From Simmondsia chinensis (Eukaryota > Streptophyta > Magnoliopsida > Caryophyllales > Simmondsiaceae): a stretch of 64,000 bases of DNA. Position numbers and translations under genes: made by a program. The notes below the pieces were generated by a model. That model saw nothing but the letters and a program-made list of their open reading frames with translations, was not told the origin of the DNA and did not search any database. Shown here in pieces: positions 9,890 through 21,582 of the stretch. Every line of letters begins with the position of its first letter. The stretch's first letter is position 1. The DNA is taken from positions 8,741,001 through 8,805,000 of the forward strand of contig JAGTTD010000011.1 of NCBI GenBank assembly GCA_018398585.1, written 5' to 3'.

Positions 9890-12800
9890 TCCCCTTAAGA
9901 ACATTCTTGGCCTCACGAACGGAAGTGAGGAAATTGACTGCGAAGGAAATGCAATGCCTCCCAAGTGGTGTGCTAGTCATCCAAATTTGCCCATTGAACC
10001 AAAGCTTCAACCTTATGCTGAGAATTAGTAGAACCCGATCTGGTATCCAGTATAACCAAAGGAGCCTATAAGAGCCTACCATCACTGGCTGTTGCTGGTG
10101 GTGTCAGGGAGCTACAAGATCCTTCCTTCACCTGCTTCTTCAAGAGTGATACATGGAAAACAAGATGCGTAGTACAGCCTAGTGGTAGCTCTAATTTGTA
10201 TGCTACTACTCCCACACACTGTAAGATCTTGTAAGGCCCAAAATAACATGCTCCAAGCTCGACATTCTTACAAACTGCTACAGAAGATTGTCTATATGGC
10301 TGCAACTTTAAATAGACTTAGTCACCTACAGCAAAAGACTTATTAGTTTGATGTTTATTTGCAAAGAATTTCATTCCAGATTGAGCAAAAGTTATCCTTA
10401 AGCTGAAGCATGAGTTGTCTTCGTTGCTTTAACAGATCAGAGACATCTGCAATAGATGATAGTACTCCTTGGAGACCCATTGGTGAGGGTGGATCATAGC
10501 CATATAATTCCTTGAAAGGAGTTGTCTTAATAGCTGAATGTGCGTGTGTGTTGTACCAATACTCAGCTAAAGCAAGCTAACTAAACCAATGCTTGGGATG
10601 ATTGAAAGTCATGCTGCCCAGATACTGCTCCAAACATTGATTTACTCGTTCAGTTTGTCCATCTCTTTGAGGATGGTATGAGGAACTTTAAGCCAGAGTA
10701 GTCCCCAACAACCTAAACAATTCTGTGTAGAAATGGCTGATGAAAAGCTTGTCCTGGTCTGAAGTGATGGACTAAGGCAACCCATGAAGACGATAAATGT
10801 GATCCAAGAACATCTTTGCAAGCCTTGCAGTAGTAATGGGATGATTGAGGCCAATGAAGTGTCCAAACCCGGTAAATCAATCCACTACAACCCAAATGAC
10901 TTCCTTCCCTTCAGATTTAGGCAATCCCTTAATGAAATCCATACTTACGTGTTGCCAAACTCTCTCTGGAACTGGCAAAGGTTGCAGCAATCCTTGATAA
11001 GGAACATGTTCACTTTTAGTTTGTTGACAACCTTTTTTTTTTTTTTTTGGTAAATCAGTGATAAATACCATATATGATCAAAATATATGTACAAGTCTAC
11101 GAGGGGCATACCCCAAGCCAAGGCTAAAAGGCCTACATCAAAGAATCAATCAAAGAAAGAAACAAAGTAAGAAGTATCAACGGTCAACATGACCAAACAA
11201 AGAGAACAAGCAAATGAAAGCAATCAAAGTTAATGCCCAATCCCCCACTCCTGTAGAAGCTGCGAGTGGCGATGAGCACAGCGAAGCATAGGAGCAGCAA
11301 TAAGATGACTGCGGACCAATCCTGTGATCTCCTCGGTGATGACTACAGAAGGACTGTACTGGGAGCGATGAATCCTTAGGTTACGCTCATACCAAAGGAT
11401 GTAAACTGTAGGGGAAAAATAAAGGTAGGCAAGGATCCAATCCACCCCGCGGCCACGGAGCCTGGAAGCAGCCCACTAAACCAGCTTGCGCCATGGAAGC
11501 GTGGGCCAGGACAAAGAGGTGCGAGAGGACACCCTGGAACAAACAGTAGCAGAGTAGCTTCAGGTGAAGAAGAGATGGTCATGCGACTCAGCATTTGACC
11601 CGCACAACATGCAAGTAGCCCATACATCCTTCTTTGTTGACAACCCTCACAAGTTTGAACACACTTCACCACATCCTTCTTCATTCCAGTCTAATAAAAG
11701 TACTGATTTAATCGTTGATAGGTTCCCTCATTTCTCTCATGGCCACCCCAAGCTGAAGAGTGAGCAGCTGACACTATTTGCTGTCTTAGTTCAGCATAAG
11801 GCCCAATGTAGATCTTACCTTTAATCCTGATCAAACCATTACACAGTGTCACCCTAGTATCTGAGCTAACTGAGGGTTTCACACTTGCAGCAATAAGGCA
11901 ATCATGAGCAAAAGCAGCATCCACATAAGTCTGCACGACTTCTTCCATCCAAGAAGGAAGAGATACTGAGATTGCATTGCTTCTGGCCTGATCATCCATT
12001 TCTTGACATCTGGAAAGAGCATCTGCCATAACATTCTCCCTTCCACATCTATACTCAATAGAATAATCTAAGCTCAACATCTTCATGAGTCCTTTGCGTT
12101 GTACTCTTGGGGTGATTTTCTGCTCCAATAAGTATTTGAGGCTTTGGTGGTCAGTTTTAATAATGAAATGGTGTCCTTCTAGATAATGTCTCCACTTTTG
12201 AACCTCAAGGAGGATTGCAAAATACTCTTTCTCATAGATTGACAAACTCAAATTCCTGGGTCCCAAAGCTTGACTTAGATAAGCAAATGGCCTTCCAACT
12301 TGGGAAAGCACTGCCCCAATACCCATGCTACTTGCATCAGTTTCCAGTACAGAGGGAAGCTTGAAATCTGGCATAGTTAGCATCGGAGCTGCACACATAG
12401 CAGACTTGAGTTGTAGGAAGGCTGTCCGAGCCATTTCATTCCATCCAAAAGCATCATTCTTAAGTAATTCTGTAAGGGGCTTAACCATCAAACTATAACC
12501 AAAGATGAACTTACGATAATACCCATTCAACCCCAACAAACTCCTCAACTACTTAATAGAGGCGGGTACATGCCATTCTTTCATAGCCTTGATCATTGCT
12601 CGATCAGTAGCAACCCCATCCCCTGAAACGATATGCCCTAGATACTCAATTTGTGAGCTAGCAAAAGTATACTTAGACAATTTTGCAAAAAGCTTGTGTT
12701 CCTTCATGAGATCAAACATTTGGTGAAGATGGGACTAATGGCTATCAAGGGAGGAACTATACATCCAGATGCCATCGAAGAAGACAAGAACAAACTTCCT

Positions 12801-13868
12801 CAGATAAGGCTTTAGCACCTCATTCATCAATGCCTGAAATGTTATAGGGGTGTTAGACAACCTAAAGGGCATCACCACAAACTCATATTGTCCATGATGA
12901 GTTCAAAATGCAGCCTTGTGAATGTCTTCGCCCTTAACTTGAACTTGATAGTGACCTTGCCGCAAGTCTAGCTTGGAGAAACAACTTGCCCCATGTAATT
13001 CATGAACTAGGTTGTCAATGACTGGAATAGGAAACTTGTCTCTAATAGTGAAGGAATTTAGGTGCCTGTAATTAATGCACAATCGAGATATCCCATCCTT
13101 CTTCTTAACCAAGATCACAGGTGCTGCAAAGCGGCTATGGCTGTGTCGGATAAAATGTGTTCTTAGGAGATCTTCCACCTGCCTTTCTATCTCATCCTTT
13201 TGGGCATGAGCATACTTGTAAGGTCTCAGACACATTGGCTGAGCATCATTTTTTAAGGGAATAGCATGGTCCAATGATCTCTTTGGAGGAAGAGTGGATG
13301 GAGGTTCAAACAAGTCACCGTATTCTTGAAGAAACCTATGTAACTCAGGATGGAACTACTGGTGATCTTACCCAAGTTTTGTAGCTCCTATTGAGAACAA
13401 ATGTCCAATCCAGTGATAGTTCCTCTTCTTGATGACATTCTCCTACCTTTTCCCAGTCATGACCTGCAACCGTCCATGCTCCTTGATGCTTTACAGCGTC
13501 ACCTTTTGCCCAACTCTGTCTAATAAGATTGTGAGCTCAGCAAAAGCAAACACAATTGGGCTTATGGTCTTCATCCAATCCACTCCTAAGACCATATCAC
13601 ACCCTCCCAGCCTCAGAACTCAAAAATCATAAGTGAAGCTGTGCTTTTGCATCGACCATGAGAATTGTTTACACTTAGTCTGAGTTAGAATAGCATTCGC
13701 ATCAGCTACCGTGGCTGTTAAAGGATTTGTTTTGATCATTTCATGTCCAATTGTACGAACAATCTTTGGATCCACAAAGCTATGTGTACTCCCACTATCC
13801 ACCAAAATCAAGATAGATCTATGGCCAACTTCTCCCCTTATTTTGTTGGTATTGTGGAAACCCCCCAC
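9890..13868 (-). pseudogene. G2 pol: protease, RT, RNase H, integrase, C-terminal chromodomain-like tail
   Basis: Minus strand, read right to left. Protease with the active-site motif LVDSGSTHSFVD (about 13805-13770). Reverse transcriptase with PVILVKKKDG and FSKLDLRQGHYQVQV (13313-12903). RNase H block with LETDASSMGIGAVLSQ and YEKEYFAILLEVQKWRHYL, then the integrase zinc-finger region WGGH...CVQTCEGCQQ (12548-11640). The integrase core resumes left of the LINE (GLLQPLPVPERVWQHVSMDF, 11030-10880). The C-terminal [16 protein letters not shown] segment (10305-10066) is followed by a chromodomain-like tail (VEALVQWANLDD...TTWEALHFL). Protease through RNase H keep one frame by coordinate arithmetic but contain several stops. 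The integrase is disrupted. Non-functional. Confidence 0.88.
11033..11632 (-). mobile_element. 5'-truncated LINE fragment inside the G2 integrase
   Basis: A poly-T run (11033-11048, the poly-A tail on the minus strand) starts the insert. The perfect 13-bp duplication TTTGTTGACAACC flanks it (11020-11032 and 11633-11645). Minus-strand translation near the right end gives WVCATCMLCGSNAESHDHLFF, the Cys/His pattern of the zinc-binding domain at the C-terminus of plant LINE reverse transcriptases. It is followed by a frame with ILWYERNLRIH and a stop at WGIGH. Tail, target duplication and 5' truncation are the normal signature of target-primed reverse transcription. Confidence 0.9.
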
Positions 13869-14988
13869 CAGTTAAGGCTTGAACTGAAATGCCTAGCTCG
13901 TCTTCAGTTAAGTCAACAATTTCCTCTTGTTCTTGCTCTTCAAAATGAACTTGCTCAAGTTCTTCATCATATTCTACTCTTGGGACAGCCATAAGGAGTT
14001 TAGGATTGCACTTATGGCCGAAGAAATACTTCTGGTTGCACTTATAACACAATAGTTGAGTCTTTTTCTCCTCCATATTGTGGCTTCTACTGCCTCTTGA
14101 AGAAACAGAGGGAGTTGCAGATGTTCCTTCCTAACTACCTCTGAATCATGCTCCTTCAGATGAGGTTAAGATGGTATTCTCAAATAGTCGGGCTTTAGAG
14201 TAAGCTTGAGAAAGTGTTATATGTTCCAAAGGCTTAACTAGATTCTTAATCTTGAACTTCAATCCACTGATAAAGCTTGAGACATAATAAGCCTCCGTGG
14301 TCTCTGGATAAGCAATTAACATGCGTGCTCTCAAGTTCTCAAACCTCGTCATATACTCCTTAACTGAGGTTGTTTGTATTACCTTGCTAAAATTGTCCAC
14401 AATGTCCCCAATGTCTTCCTCTCCATAACTTTCACATAGTTCCTTAACAAATTTAGTCCAAGTAATGGAAGCTCTTCCCCTCATTAATCCAAAATACCAA
14501 GTTCCCTGGTCTCCTCTCAAGTATACTATTGCAAGATGCATTGTTTCAGCTTCTGGTGTGTTGTAGAAGTGGAAATATTACTCACATCTTCTGATCCAAG
14601 ACTGAGATTGCACTCCATCAAATGGTTCCATATCAATATGTGGTTGTCTGGACCCAGTGCCTTGGGACATAGCTGTTACATCACCACTACCCTCTGATGT
14701 ATTCTGAGTAGTTGGCTAATGCAACTGACTAGCTGGTCACAAAATTCTAGCAGAAGTTCCCTGCCTATCCAATTGTTGCTACATTCCACTGACTTTTGTG
14801 GTAAGATTTTGAGTCGCCTCTCTACTGTGCTGGAGTGACAGAAACACAGCATTCGCTTGGCGAGCCATGTTAGCAATTATATTAGCTTGATCATTAATAG
14901 AAACATTTCCAGCATTTCTAGCTTCATTCGCAGCAGCTCCTGCTACAACAACAGCATATGAAGCTGTGGTTGATCTGGTAGTAGGCAT
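13819..14988 (-). pseudogene. G2 gag with CCHC-type zinc knuckle
   Basis: Minus-strand ATG at 14988. N-terminus MPTTRSTTASYAVVVAGAA. The capsid-like core lies around 14541-14146, with AIVYLRGDQGTWYF, FVKELCESYGEED, and YMTRFENLRARML followed later by SSFISGLKF. A zinc knuckle LCYKCNQKYFFGHKC lies near 14050, with the CxxC...GHxC spacing common in plant gypsy gag. All three pieces are in one frame by coordinate arithmetic. In-frame stops separate them (for example near 14779, 14676 and 14143). An acidic stretch follows the knuckle. Pol starts in another frame around 13868. Confidence 0.85.
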
Positions 14989-15368
14989 AACTTAAGCAAT
15001 TTTTCGTAATTCTTGTACTGATTGATGTATCTACAAAACACACCAAGCAATGGAATAGTGCGATGTATTTGTAAATGAAAGAAAGTTATTCGCTAAGTAA
15101 TGCACTTAGCTGTAGTAGATCCTAAGTAAGGATCAGTATTCAAATGCTCTAACAGCTAAGCACCAGATCAAGTAGCTCACAATCTGCTCCTCAATCACTT
15201 TTCTTCGAATCAGTTACCCAGATTCCACCTTAATAACGAAATTCAAGTTATTTAAGCTCAATCTTGTCCCGTGAACTAGTGTTCAACTTAATGTGCATCA
15301 GAATTAATCGAGCTGCAGTAGCAGTAGCTAATTCGATCAATTTACAAATGATATTTGGTATTATTGAT

Positions 15369-15380
15369 GCTTTGATACCA
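15369..15380 (-). promoter_or_regulatory. G2 primer-binding site
   Basis: Minus strand TGGTATCAAAGC, initiator-Met tRNA type with one mismatch, 2 nt inside the 5' LTR. Confidence 0.9.
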
Positions 15381-15382
15381 AT

Positions 15383-15734
15383 TGTTATGATTTAAGATCA
15401 ATCTTGAATCATAACTTAAGATTAGTGAATAATTAGAGAGGAGGTGAGAAGAGAATTAGGAGTAGGAGATGAGAAGTAGAGAGAGATTAGGGTTAAGAAG
15501 AGAAGAGATTCATTTATCATTCATTAATGATCTATTACATGATAGATCTCACTATTTATAACAAGATAGATGCAATGAACTAAGACAAATGCTAACTAAT
15601 GACTTATTACATTGGCTGCCAAACAAGACTAACTTGACTAAGCTAACCGACTTTCCCACCAAAGCAAACATTCAAATGGATTAACAACATGTTAACCAAA
15701 TAGCTAAAGCTAATGATCATAACAGATCATAACA
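15383..15734 (-). repeat. G2 5' LTR
   Basis: 352 bp, TGTTATGAT...CATAACA, next to the PBS and followed by the TTGTC target duplication. On the minus strand an AT-rich TATA-like stretch (TTATAAATAGTG) precedes a long CT-rich tract. Confidence 0.92.
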
Positions 15735-15739
15735 TTGTC

Positions 15740-16236
15740 CCACTCTTAGAAAGTTCTATTTCTATCATTGTAACAATCAAAACACTTTATACTTAATTCT
15801 TGTGTTAACAAAACAAGTCCTCAATATCATTTATTCACTTTATAAAACAAAGACCCACAATAAGTATTTTAATACAGCCAAAAGGAAAGATAATACAACA
15901 CCAATTGCTTCAAACAGCCAGATAATATTACGGTGAACAATTATTCCTCAAAATAGAAATCTCTTTCAACAAATTCTCATTCAAATTCTTCTTATCAATG
16001 TCTTTGATTTCAAATTCAACCCCACTATAGCGATGCCATGACCTCTACATAGTCACCCGTTAAGCACAGCATTTCACTGCCCCAAGATCCATCTAAAAGG
16101 GCACATTCAAAACTTTAGAGTTGATGTTTCAAAAACCAGAATAAGTCAACTGAATTTCTTGACACAAAAATTATTCAATAATTAATAACATGTCACTCAT
16201 CTTAACATCCAAATTTCTCAATAATTCATAACCTAA
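15740..16236 (-). other. Leader of G1 between PBS and the G2 insertion
   Basis: About 0.5 kb of G1 internal sequence to the right of G2. No ORF or protein similarity recognised. By position it is the untranslated leader or early gag. Confidence 0.5.
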
Positions 16237-16248
16237 GCTCTGATACCA
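16237..16248 (-). promoter_or_regulatory. G1 primer-binding site
   Basis: Minus strand TGGTATCAGAGC, the exact initiator-Met type, 5 nt inside the LTR edge at 16254. Confidence 0.9.
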
Positions 16249-16253
16249 CTAAA

Positions 16254-17197
16254 TGTAATGCCCCTAAATATTATAGCAATTAAGCTTCAACCAGAAAGGG
16301 CGCTACACGTTGTACTATAATGAACTCCCTCATCATAGTATGAAGCCCGAAAACTTCTGATTCATAATTTCTCAATTTTCATAAAAGTTCCAATGATATA
16401 TAATAAATTTTAAAATTTCCCTAGAAGTCTCCAGTAGGTCGAATCCTAAACAACATCAATACTAACTATTAAAGCAAATAGTATGAAAAATAAAAAATTA
16501 CAATCTTTCCAAATAGTCCATAATAATATTGCTCTATAGAATTTATTCAGTATCTAAAACTATGAAATTAAATAAAGCTTGAAATAGGAAGCTGCTCTAT
16601 CTTCCTCTTCCTTCAAGAATTGTCATAAGCTATTAATCTAGAAAGTAAAGGAAATGGGTCAGCAAACAACATACTATGCAAGTATACCACATACCCTAAC
16701 AATAATTTCTTTCACATTATCACCAGTACAAATTTCTTCAAAACTTCATATATTCCAACATCAAATGAACCTATAAATCAATATAATTCAAATCATAAGA
16801 GTAGAAATCACACAATAAATCAAACACATATGCCTGAACCTACTTTAACAAACTACTAAACTGTTCAAAATATAAGTCTCATACATCAAAATTTTTTTTT
16901 CATGTTTCACAAATAAGCAGGGGAAGTGAAATACTTACCTTCATTGTCTTCTAATTCAATGTTCAGGCTCCTATTATGAATTTGCTTCAAAACCTATCAA
17001 GAGCAGAAATCAGAATTTGGGGATTGAAGACAGAAAGAAAGAGTAGGGGGGGGAGGGGAAGACGAGAGAAAAAATGAGGAAAAAGGACGAGAAGGAGGAG
17101 ACAGTATAGGGAGTTGTGGGAGTCTGTTTTGAGAGGGAGAAAGAAATAAAAGAAAGGGGAAGGGTTTGCTGGGGGGTTTGGGTCTTTTAAATTTTTT

Positions 17198-17233
<36 letters not shown>

Positions 17234-17417
17234 ATACCTATTCTAATTACTCTAGTATTATTAATGGACCTTTCTGGCAATTAATCCATTAATTTATTTA
17301 TAAACCAATTGAAATAATAGCGAGTTTTAATTATATTATAATACTTAGCCTAATTTAATTAACCTGGATTTCACATATTATAATATTTAGTCCAATTTAA
17401 TTAGATCAGGTATTATA
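16254..17417 (-). repeat. G1 5' LTR (short form)
   Basis: 1,164 bp, from TGTAATGCCCC to TATTATA (CA end mutated to TA). It matches the left LTR along its length except for about 0.4 kb missing near 16680-16705. A (TA)n run lies at 17203-17231 and a G-rich run near 17047-17060. Confidence 0.85.
17203..17231. repeat. (TA)n microsatellite in G1 5' LTR
   Basis: About fourteen TA dinucleotides, longer than the run in the partner LTR. Confidence 0.9.
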
Positions 17418-18363
17418 AGGTGTATATATGGTTGACCGTAAAGGCGAAAACAAAACAAATGCACAAAAGTGACTCATTACGACTAGAGAGTGAGCCTAAT
17501 TACGAACCGCATGTCTTTGAGCTCAACCACTCACCATTTTCAGAGAAAAGGTTGTGATGTATTGGTGTATCTGACTTCGGTTATAATGTGAGTTCTGCTT
17601 ATGCTTTAATTAATAAGACTTTGTAAAATATTTTTGTAGATATTTTATGTGTTCTTTTTGACAGAAAATTAAAGATATGGACCTAACTCAAATGGCAATT
17701 ACAGTGATGGAGCAGGGCCCACGGACACCTTTCCTGGTACACTTAAAAATCAGAAACTAGGTTGGAGATAAATCTAAGAGATTAGTAGTCCACTTAAAAG
17801 CCCGAGTCAACCAGGTTTTTAAGCCTGGAACCTTTAACTTATAATAACTCGAATGAGTTTAGGTGTTACAAGATTAAGGTGGAGCAAACTGTATATAGGT
17901 CACTATATTAGCACAAACGTAATCAAGGGACAAGCCATTACCGTCAAACCCCTAATCGATGGTGCGAACCTAAGTTCACATGACTTATCAAGCAGTGACA
18001 GTTGTGTTAAGACCAACGTAATCAAGGGACAAAGCCTTCGCCATCAAAACCCTGAACTCAAGCCTCAAATCTCAAATTTTTGATTTGTGGGAACAAATTA
18101 AAATTGGAAAGTTAGACCTGAAGCTCGACAACTGTATTACTATGGAGGCAAGTGCAACAAAGATCTACATTACGCTATGCCTAGCAATGTTATGCTAATT
18201 CTAGGAAAGAGCACAAGTGTGCTGTAAAGAAAAACTTGAAGAAGTCTTGTATTAAGTGCATGTGAACTACTCTGGACTGATGCAAAGTCCTTTTATTTGT
18301 AGAAAAAGAAAATAACGGCTGCTCCTAATTTCACGGCAACTTCACCCACATTTGGTCCCTAAG
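17418..18363. other. Unassigned spacer between G1 and array A
   Basis: About 0.95 kb with no recognised protein or RNA. It contains a direct repeat AACGTAATCAAGGGACAA (about 17915 and 18014), roughly 98 bp apart. There is an open frame of 76 codons from 17853 with no family resemblance. The stretch TTTTTGACAG followed by AAAATTAAAGATATGGACC near 17660 could be an acceptor site of an old exon, but nothing else supports a gene. Confidence 0.4.
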
Positions 18364-19089
18364 TGTTATGATCCAAGAATTGAAGGTTTGAGCTGTGTTG
18401 GATATGTAGGCTGTTTGGTGCTGATGTGCTGCTGCTGGTAGCTACTTTAGGGCTGTTATTTCGGTTATGTTGCTGATTTGCTGTTATAATGCTGATTAAA
18501 GTAGGTTAGTCGAGTAAACAAGGTGTTAGCCTTCATTACTTCATTGCATTATGATTAGTAGCTGCATTGTATGAGTCTAAGTATTTCATTTAGTCCCTTC
18601 CTATGCTGCGTGGTGTAATAAACTTGCATTGTAATAATTCTACATTGTAACAACCTGCAGTGAGCTGAGCTAGGCTGTTAGTTACTGCAGGTTGGGTTGT
18701 TCATTCTGTGAGGAGTGGTGTTTAGGCGCCAAATAGGATTAAAATGTTAGTTAAGCTTTAATTCTAGATGCTTCTAGTTAGTTCCTAAGTCGGTTACTAG
18801 GATTTGTCTAGATTCATTGTATTAGCTTGTTTGATCTTGCCCATAAGTAGGCACCTCTTGTAATAATCTGATCATTCAATGAAAAATATCAAACAACAAT
18901 CTCATTTAGAGATTAATATTCTCTCTCTCTTCTAACTCTCTCTATTTCTCATCTCCTTTCCCTTCTTATCACATCTTAACTCTAATTTCTCTACTTTCTC
19001 ATCTCAATTTCACTTCTTTCTCATCTCATACTCTCAACCTATCCAACTTTTACTTAGTTTACGCTTGGGATCCAATCCCGAGCGTAACA
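18364..19089 (+). repeat. Array A LTR1
   Basis: 726 bp, TGTTATGATCC to GAGCGTAACA. The 3' third (about 18905-19060) is a nearly uninterrupted CT-rich tract (CTCTCTCTC, TTCTCATCTCC types). The TATA-like CTATAAGTAG of other copies is CCATAAGTAG here (18841). Just upstream of the tract lies AATCTGATCATTCAATGAAAAATATC, the likely R region. Confidence 0.93.
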
Positions 19090-19091
19090 AT

Positions 19092-19103
19092 TGGTATCAG
19101 AGC
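19092..19103 (+). promoter_or_regulatory. Array A primer-binding site (unit 1; repeated in every unit)
   Basis: TGGTATCAGAGC, followed by C, an exact match to the initiator-Met tRNA complement, 2 nt after LTR1. Equivalent sites: 21585 (mutated to TGTTATCAGAGC), 24078, 26533, 29015 and 31485. Confidence 0.93.
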
Positions 19104-19598
19104 CTCGCTTGGCTTCCGATTGAGTGCGTAATCAAAAAAAAAAATTTTAAAAAAAAATCAGAATCAACCAAAATCAAATTCAGTACCGAATTTTAGTTCA
19201 GTATAAGCCAATCAAATTCAGCTTGTGCTTTTCAAATCTGATCTTGAAAATTCATAGAAAAAAAATGACAGTGAAGCTCAAGTGAGAAAATCTGCTGCGT
19301 TGGTGTTGTTGTGCAGAGAATAGATCGGAATTGTGTTCAAGAATCAGATCAGATACTAAAAATAACCTGATAAGATCAAGTCAGTCAGATTTGGTTCCAT
19401 TCAGTGCTGTTTTGCTGGTTAAGTTCAGATTTCAGTGAGAGAACAAGTGATCATAGATCAATTTAGTTTCTTAGCTTCAAAAATTTTGATCTGGAAATTC
19501 AGAAAATTGTTGATCATATTCAGATTTTGACAAAATCAGAACGTCAGTGGAATCAATCAGCATCTAGCAGATCAGATTGTGAAGATTCAGAGTGAAGC

Positions 19599-20864
19599 AT
19601 GGCTGAAGGAGTTAGGACACGATCGGGGAGCTGGTGGAGGCAATGTGGCTTCAGTTGTCCAACCAGAAGTGTCCTATGCCGCTGTGGTGGGTTCGAACAC
19701 TCCAAAGGAGTATGCCACGGTTGATCAAATGAAGGAATGGATCACAAAATCACAATTACAATCAGGGGATCGCTTGTTCACGAGATTACAGCAAATGCCT
19801 TTGGCAAATTGGCAAATGCAGTTAGAAAATCAGCAAAGAAATGAACATAAATTAAATCAGCAGAAGCAACAATTTGAGAAAAAGAGTGATGATCAAATTA
19901 ATCGACAATTGCAAGGAATTCAGGGGCAAGTGCAATCCATAGCTGAGAAGGATGTTCCTTTGCTAATCACTCAAGTGTTGATGCAAGATGAAGACAGAAT
20001 CACTCCCTGCCAATGCACGCAAGAAGTCTTAGCTAGAGAATCACAGATTCCAGGGGAGAAAGCACAGGTTGCTGCGGCTGAGTTGTAATTTTGTGTTCCT
20101 AATGTGGCCGCAGGACCTGCAGGGGCTAAAGAAATGACTCGTGATGGACATCAAGTTGTTAATGTATTGGTTAATCCTCAAGATCCAATTCCAGAAGCTA
20201 TTATGCACTGTCGGCATGCCGATCGGCAAGATCGGGATGATTTATTTCCTTTTCAAGGGGAGTTTTGATTTATCTAAGTTCAAACATAAATGTCAAACCT
20301 CCTCCTAAACCGGGTGAAGAAGTTCAAGGCTTTAAGAAGTTGAGACTATTGGAACATGTGACTCAAGCTACTAATGTGCATCTCAGGCCATCTAACAGCA
20401 AAAGAATGCTCGAGCTGTGTAAAAAGGAGTTCAAGAATCACAAATTTGGGATGAAAGCTGTGAGTGTTTGGTGGCAGCTGCTGTTCTCATAGTCCTCTGT
20501 ACGTTCCTGCATTAGAGTGATGCGTGGATGTATGAGCTACAACAAGAGGCCCGTATGTGGGATGATTAGAGTCATATTGTGGTTGATTTGGTTTGACCTG
20601 AGTAGACCACCTGAAGTTTACTCCAAATCAGATGCAAGACATCGTGGCAGAGAACAGAAGCAGCTCACTTCTAGAATTACTTCACGTTATGCATCAACAT
20701 GGAATTCTTCAGCTGCATTTTCGGATCTTGTTATATACATGTTCTTGCAGGTGCAAGAAATTGCAAGGCAATTCAACACAATCAGGAACCAAGTGATTTT
20801 CAAAGTCTCATTCTCTTCCATTCTTGAGGACAAGAATGTTTTCAAGGGGAAGGGAATGTTATGA
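19599..20864 (+). pseudogene. Array A unit 1 protein gene (disrupted)
   Basis: The ATG at 19599 (MAEGVRTRSG) matches the start in other units, but an extra G near 19627 shifts the frame. The body (19620-20088) continues as VASVVQPEVSYAAVVGSN, then a Gln/Asn/Lys-rich coiled-coil-like stretch, then CQCTQEVLAREsQ. A stop at 20086 (CAA to TAA by comparison) follows. The C-terminal part shows VKPPPKPGEEVQGFKKLRLLEHVTQ (about 20295-20360) and runs across the polypurine tract into LTR2. The C-terminal region has no known family that I recognise. This unit keeps a 17-bp segment near 19768-19785 that units 3-6 have lost. Confidence 0.7.
20819..20838 (+). promoter_or_regulatory. Pre-PPT stem-loop, array A unit 1
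   Basis: CATTCTTG-AGGA-CAAGAATG: a perfect 8-bp stem with a 4-nt loop, ending 5 nt before the polypurine tract (20844-20856). Units 4, 5 and 6 keep the stem; unit 2 has a changed loop (GGGA) and one base change; unit 3 is degraded. In frame it encodes ILEDKN, the LEDK motif seen at the C-terminus of plant chromovirus polyproteins, so part of the conservation may be inherited coding sequence. Confidence 0.7.
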
Positions 20865-21582
20865 TCCAAGAATTGAAGGTTTGAGCTGTGTTGGATATGT
20901 GGGCTGTTTGGTGCTGATGTGCGGCTGCGGGTAGCTACTTTAGGGCTGTTATTTCGGTTATGTTGCTGATTTGCTTTTATAATGCTGATTAGAATAGGTT
21001 AGTTTAGTAAATAAGGTGTTAGCCTTCATTACTTCATTGCATTATGATTAGTAGCTGCATTGTATGAGTCTTAGTATTTCATTTAGTCCCTTCCTATGCT
21101 GCATGGTGTAATAAACCTGCATTGTAATAATTCTACCTTGTAACAACCTGCAGTGAGCTGAGCTAGGCTGTTAGGTACTGCAGGTTGGGTTGTTAATTCT
21201 GTTAGGAGTGGTGTTTAGGCGCCAAATAGGATTTAAATGTTAGTTAAGCTTTAATTCTAGATGCTTCTAGTTAGTTCCTAAGTCGGTTACTAGGATTTGT
21301 CTAGATTCATTGTATTATTTTGTTTGATCTTGCCTATAAGTAGCAACCTCGTGTAATATTCTGATCATTGAATGAAAAATATCAGACAACAATCTCATTT
21401 TGAGATTAATATTCTCTCTCTCATCTAACTCTCTCTATTTCTCATCTACTTTCCCTTCTTATCTCAACTTAAATCTAATTTCTCTACTTTCTCATCTCAA
21501 TTTCACTTCTTTCTCTTCTCATACTCTCAACCTATCCAACTTTTACTTAGTTTACACTTGTGATCCTATCCCGAGGGTAACA
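20857..21582 (+). repeat. Array A LTR2
   Basis: 726 bp, shared 3' LTR of unit 1 and 5' LTR of unit 2. TATA-like CTATAAGTAG at 21334. The PBS after it is mutated (TGTTATCAGAGC). Confidence 0.95.

Larger units (their letters stand above)
9532..15734 (-). mobile_element. G2: complete-length minus-strand chromovirus nested in G1
   Basis: Two 352-bp LTRs (9532-9883 and 15383-15734) enclose gag and pol remnants in the normal gypsy order on the minus strand. The 5-bp target duplication TTGTC is perfect (9527-9531 and 15735-15739). A PBS lies next to the right LTR and a purine tract (AAGGGGAGGGAAT on the minus strand) next to the left LTR. The LTRs differ at roughly 15-20 sites by eye. Coding regions carry frameshifts and stops and the integrase is interrupted by a LINE. 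Insertion into G1 means G2 is younger than G1. Confidence 0.93.
5823..17417 (-). mobile_element. G1: decayed minus-strand Ty3/gypsy element hosting G2
   Basis: Flanking LTRs at 5823-7410 and 16254-17417 both start TGTAA-GCCCC and end TATTACA/TATTATA. The minus-strand PBS TGGTATCAGAGC lies 5 nt inside the right LTR, so the right LTR is the 5' LTR. After removing the nested G2 insertion only about 2.6 kb of internal sequence remains: RT/RNase H fragments, a faint gag remnant and a leader. Integrase was not found. No convincing target duplication is visible at the outer edges, which fits its age. The reverse transcriptase style resembles the Del/Tekay-type gypsy elements, but lineage is an inference. 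Confidence 0.8.

Noticed and set aside
19130..19150. Poly-A run after the PBS in array A as a SINE or LINE tail
   Set aside because: Present at the same place in every unit and in D, with no flanking duplication. It belongs to the leader.
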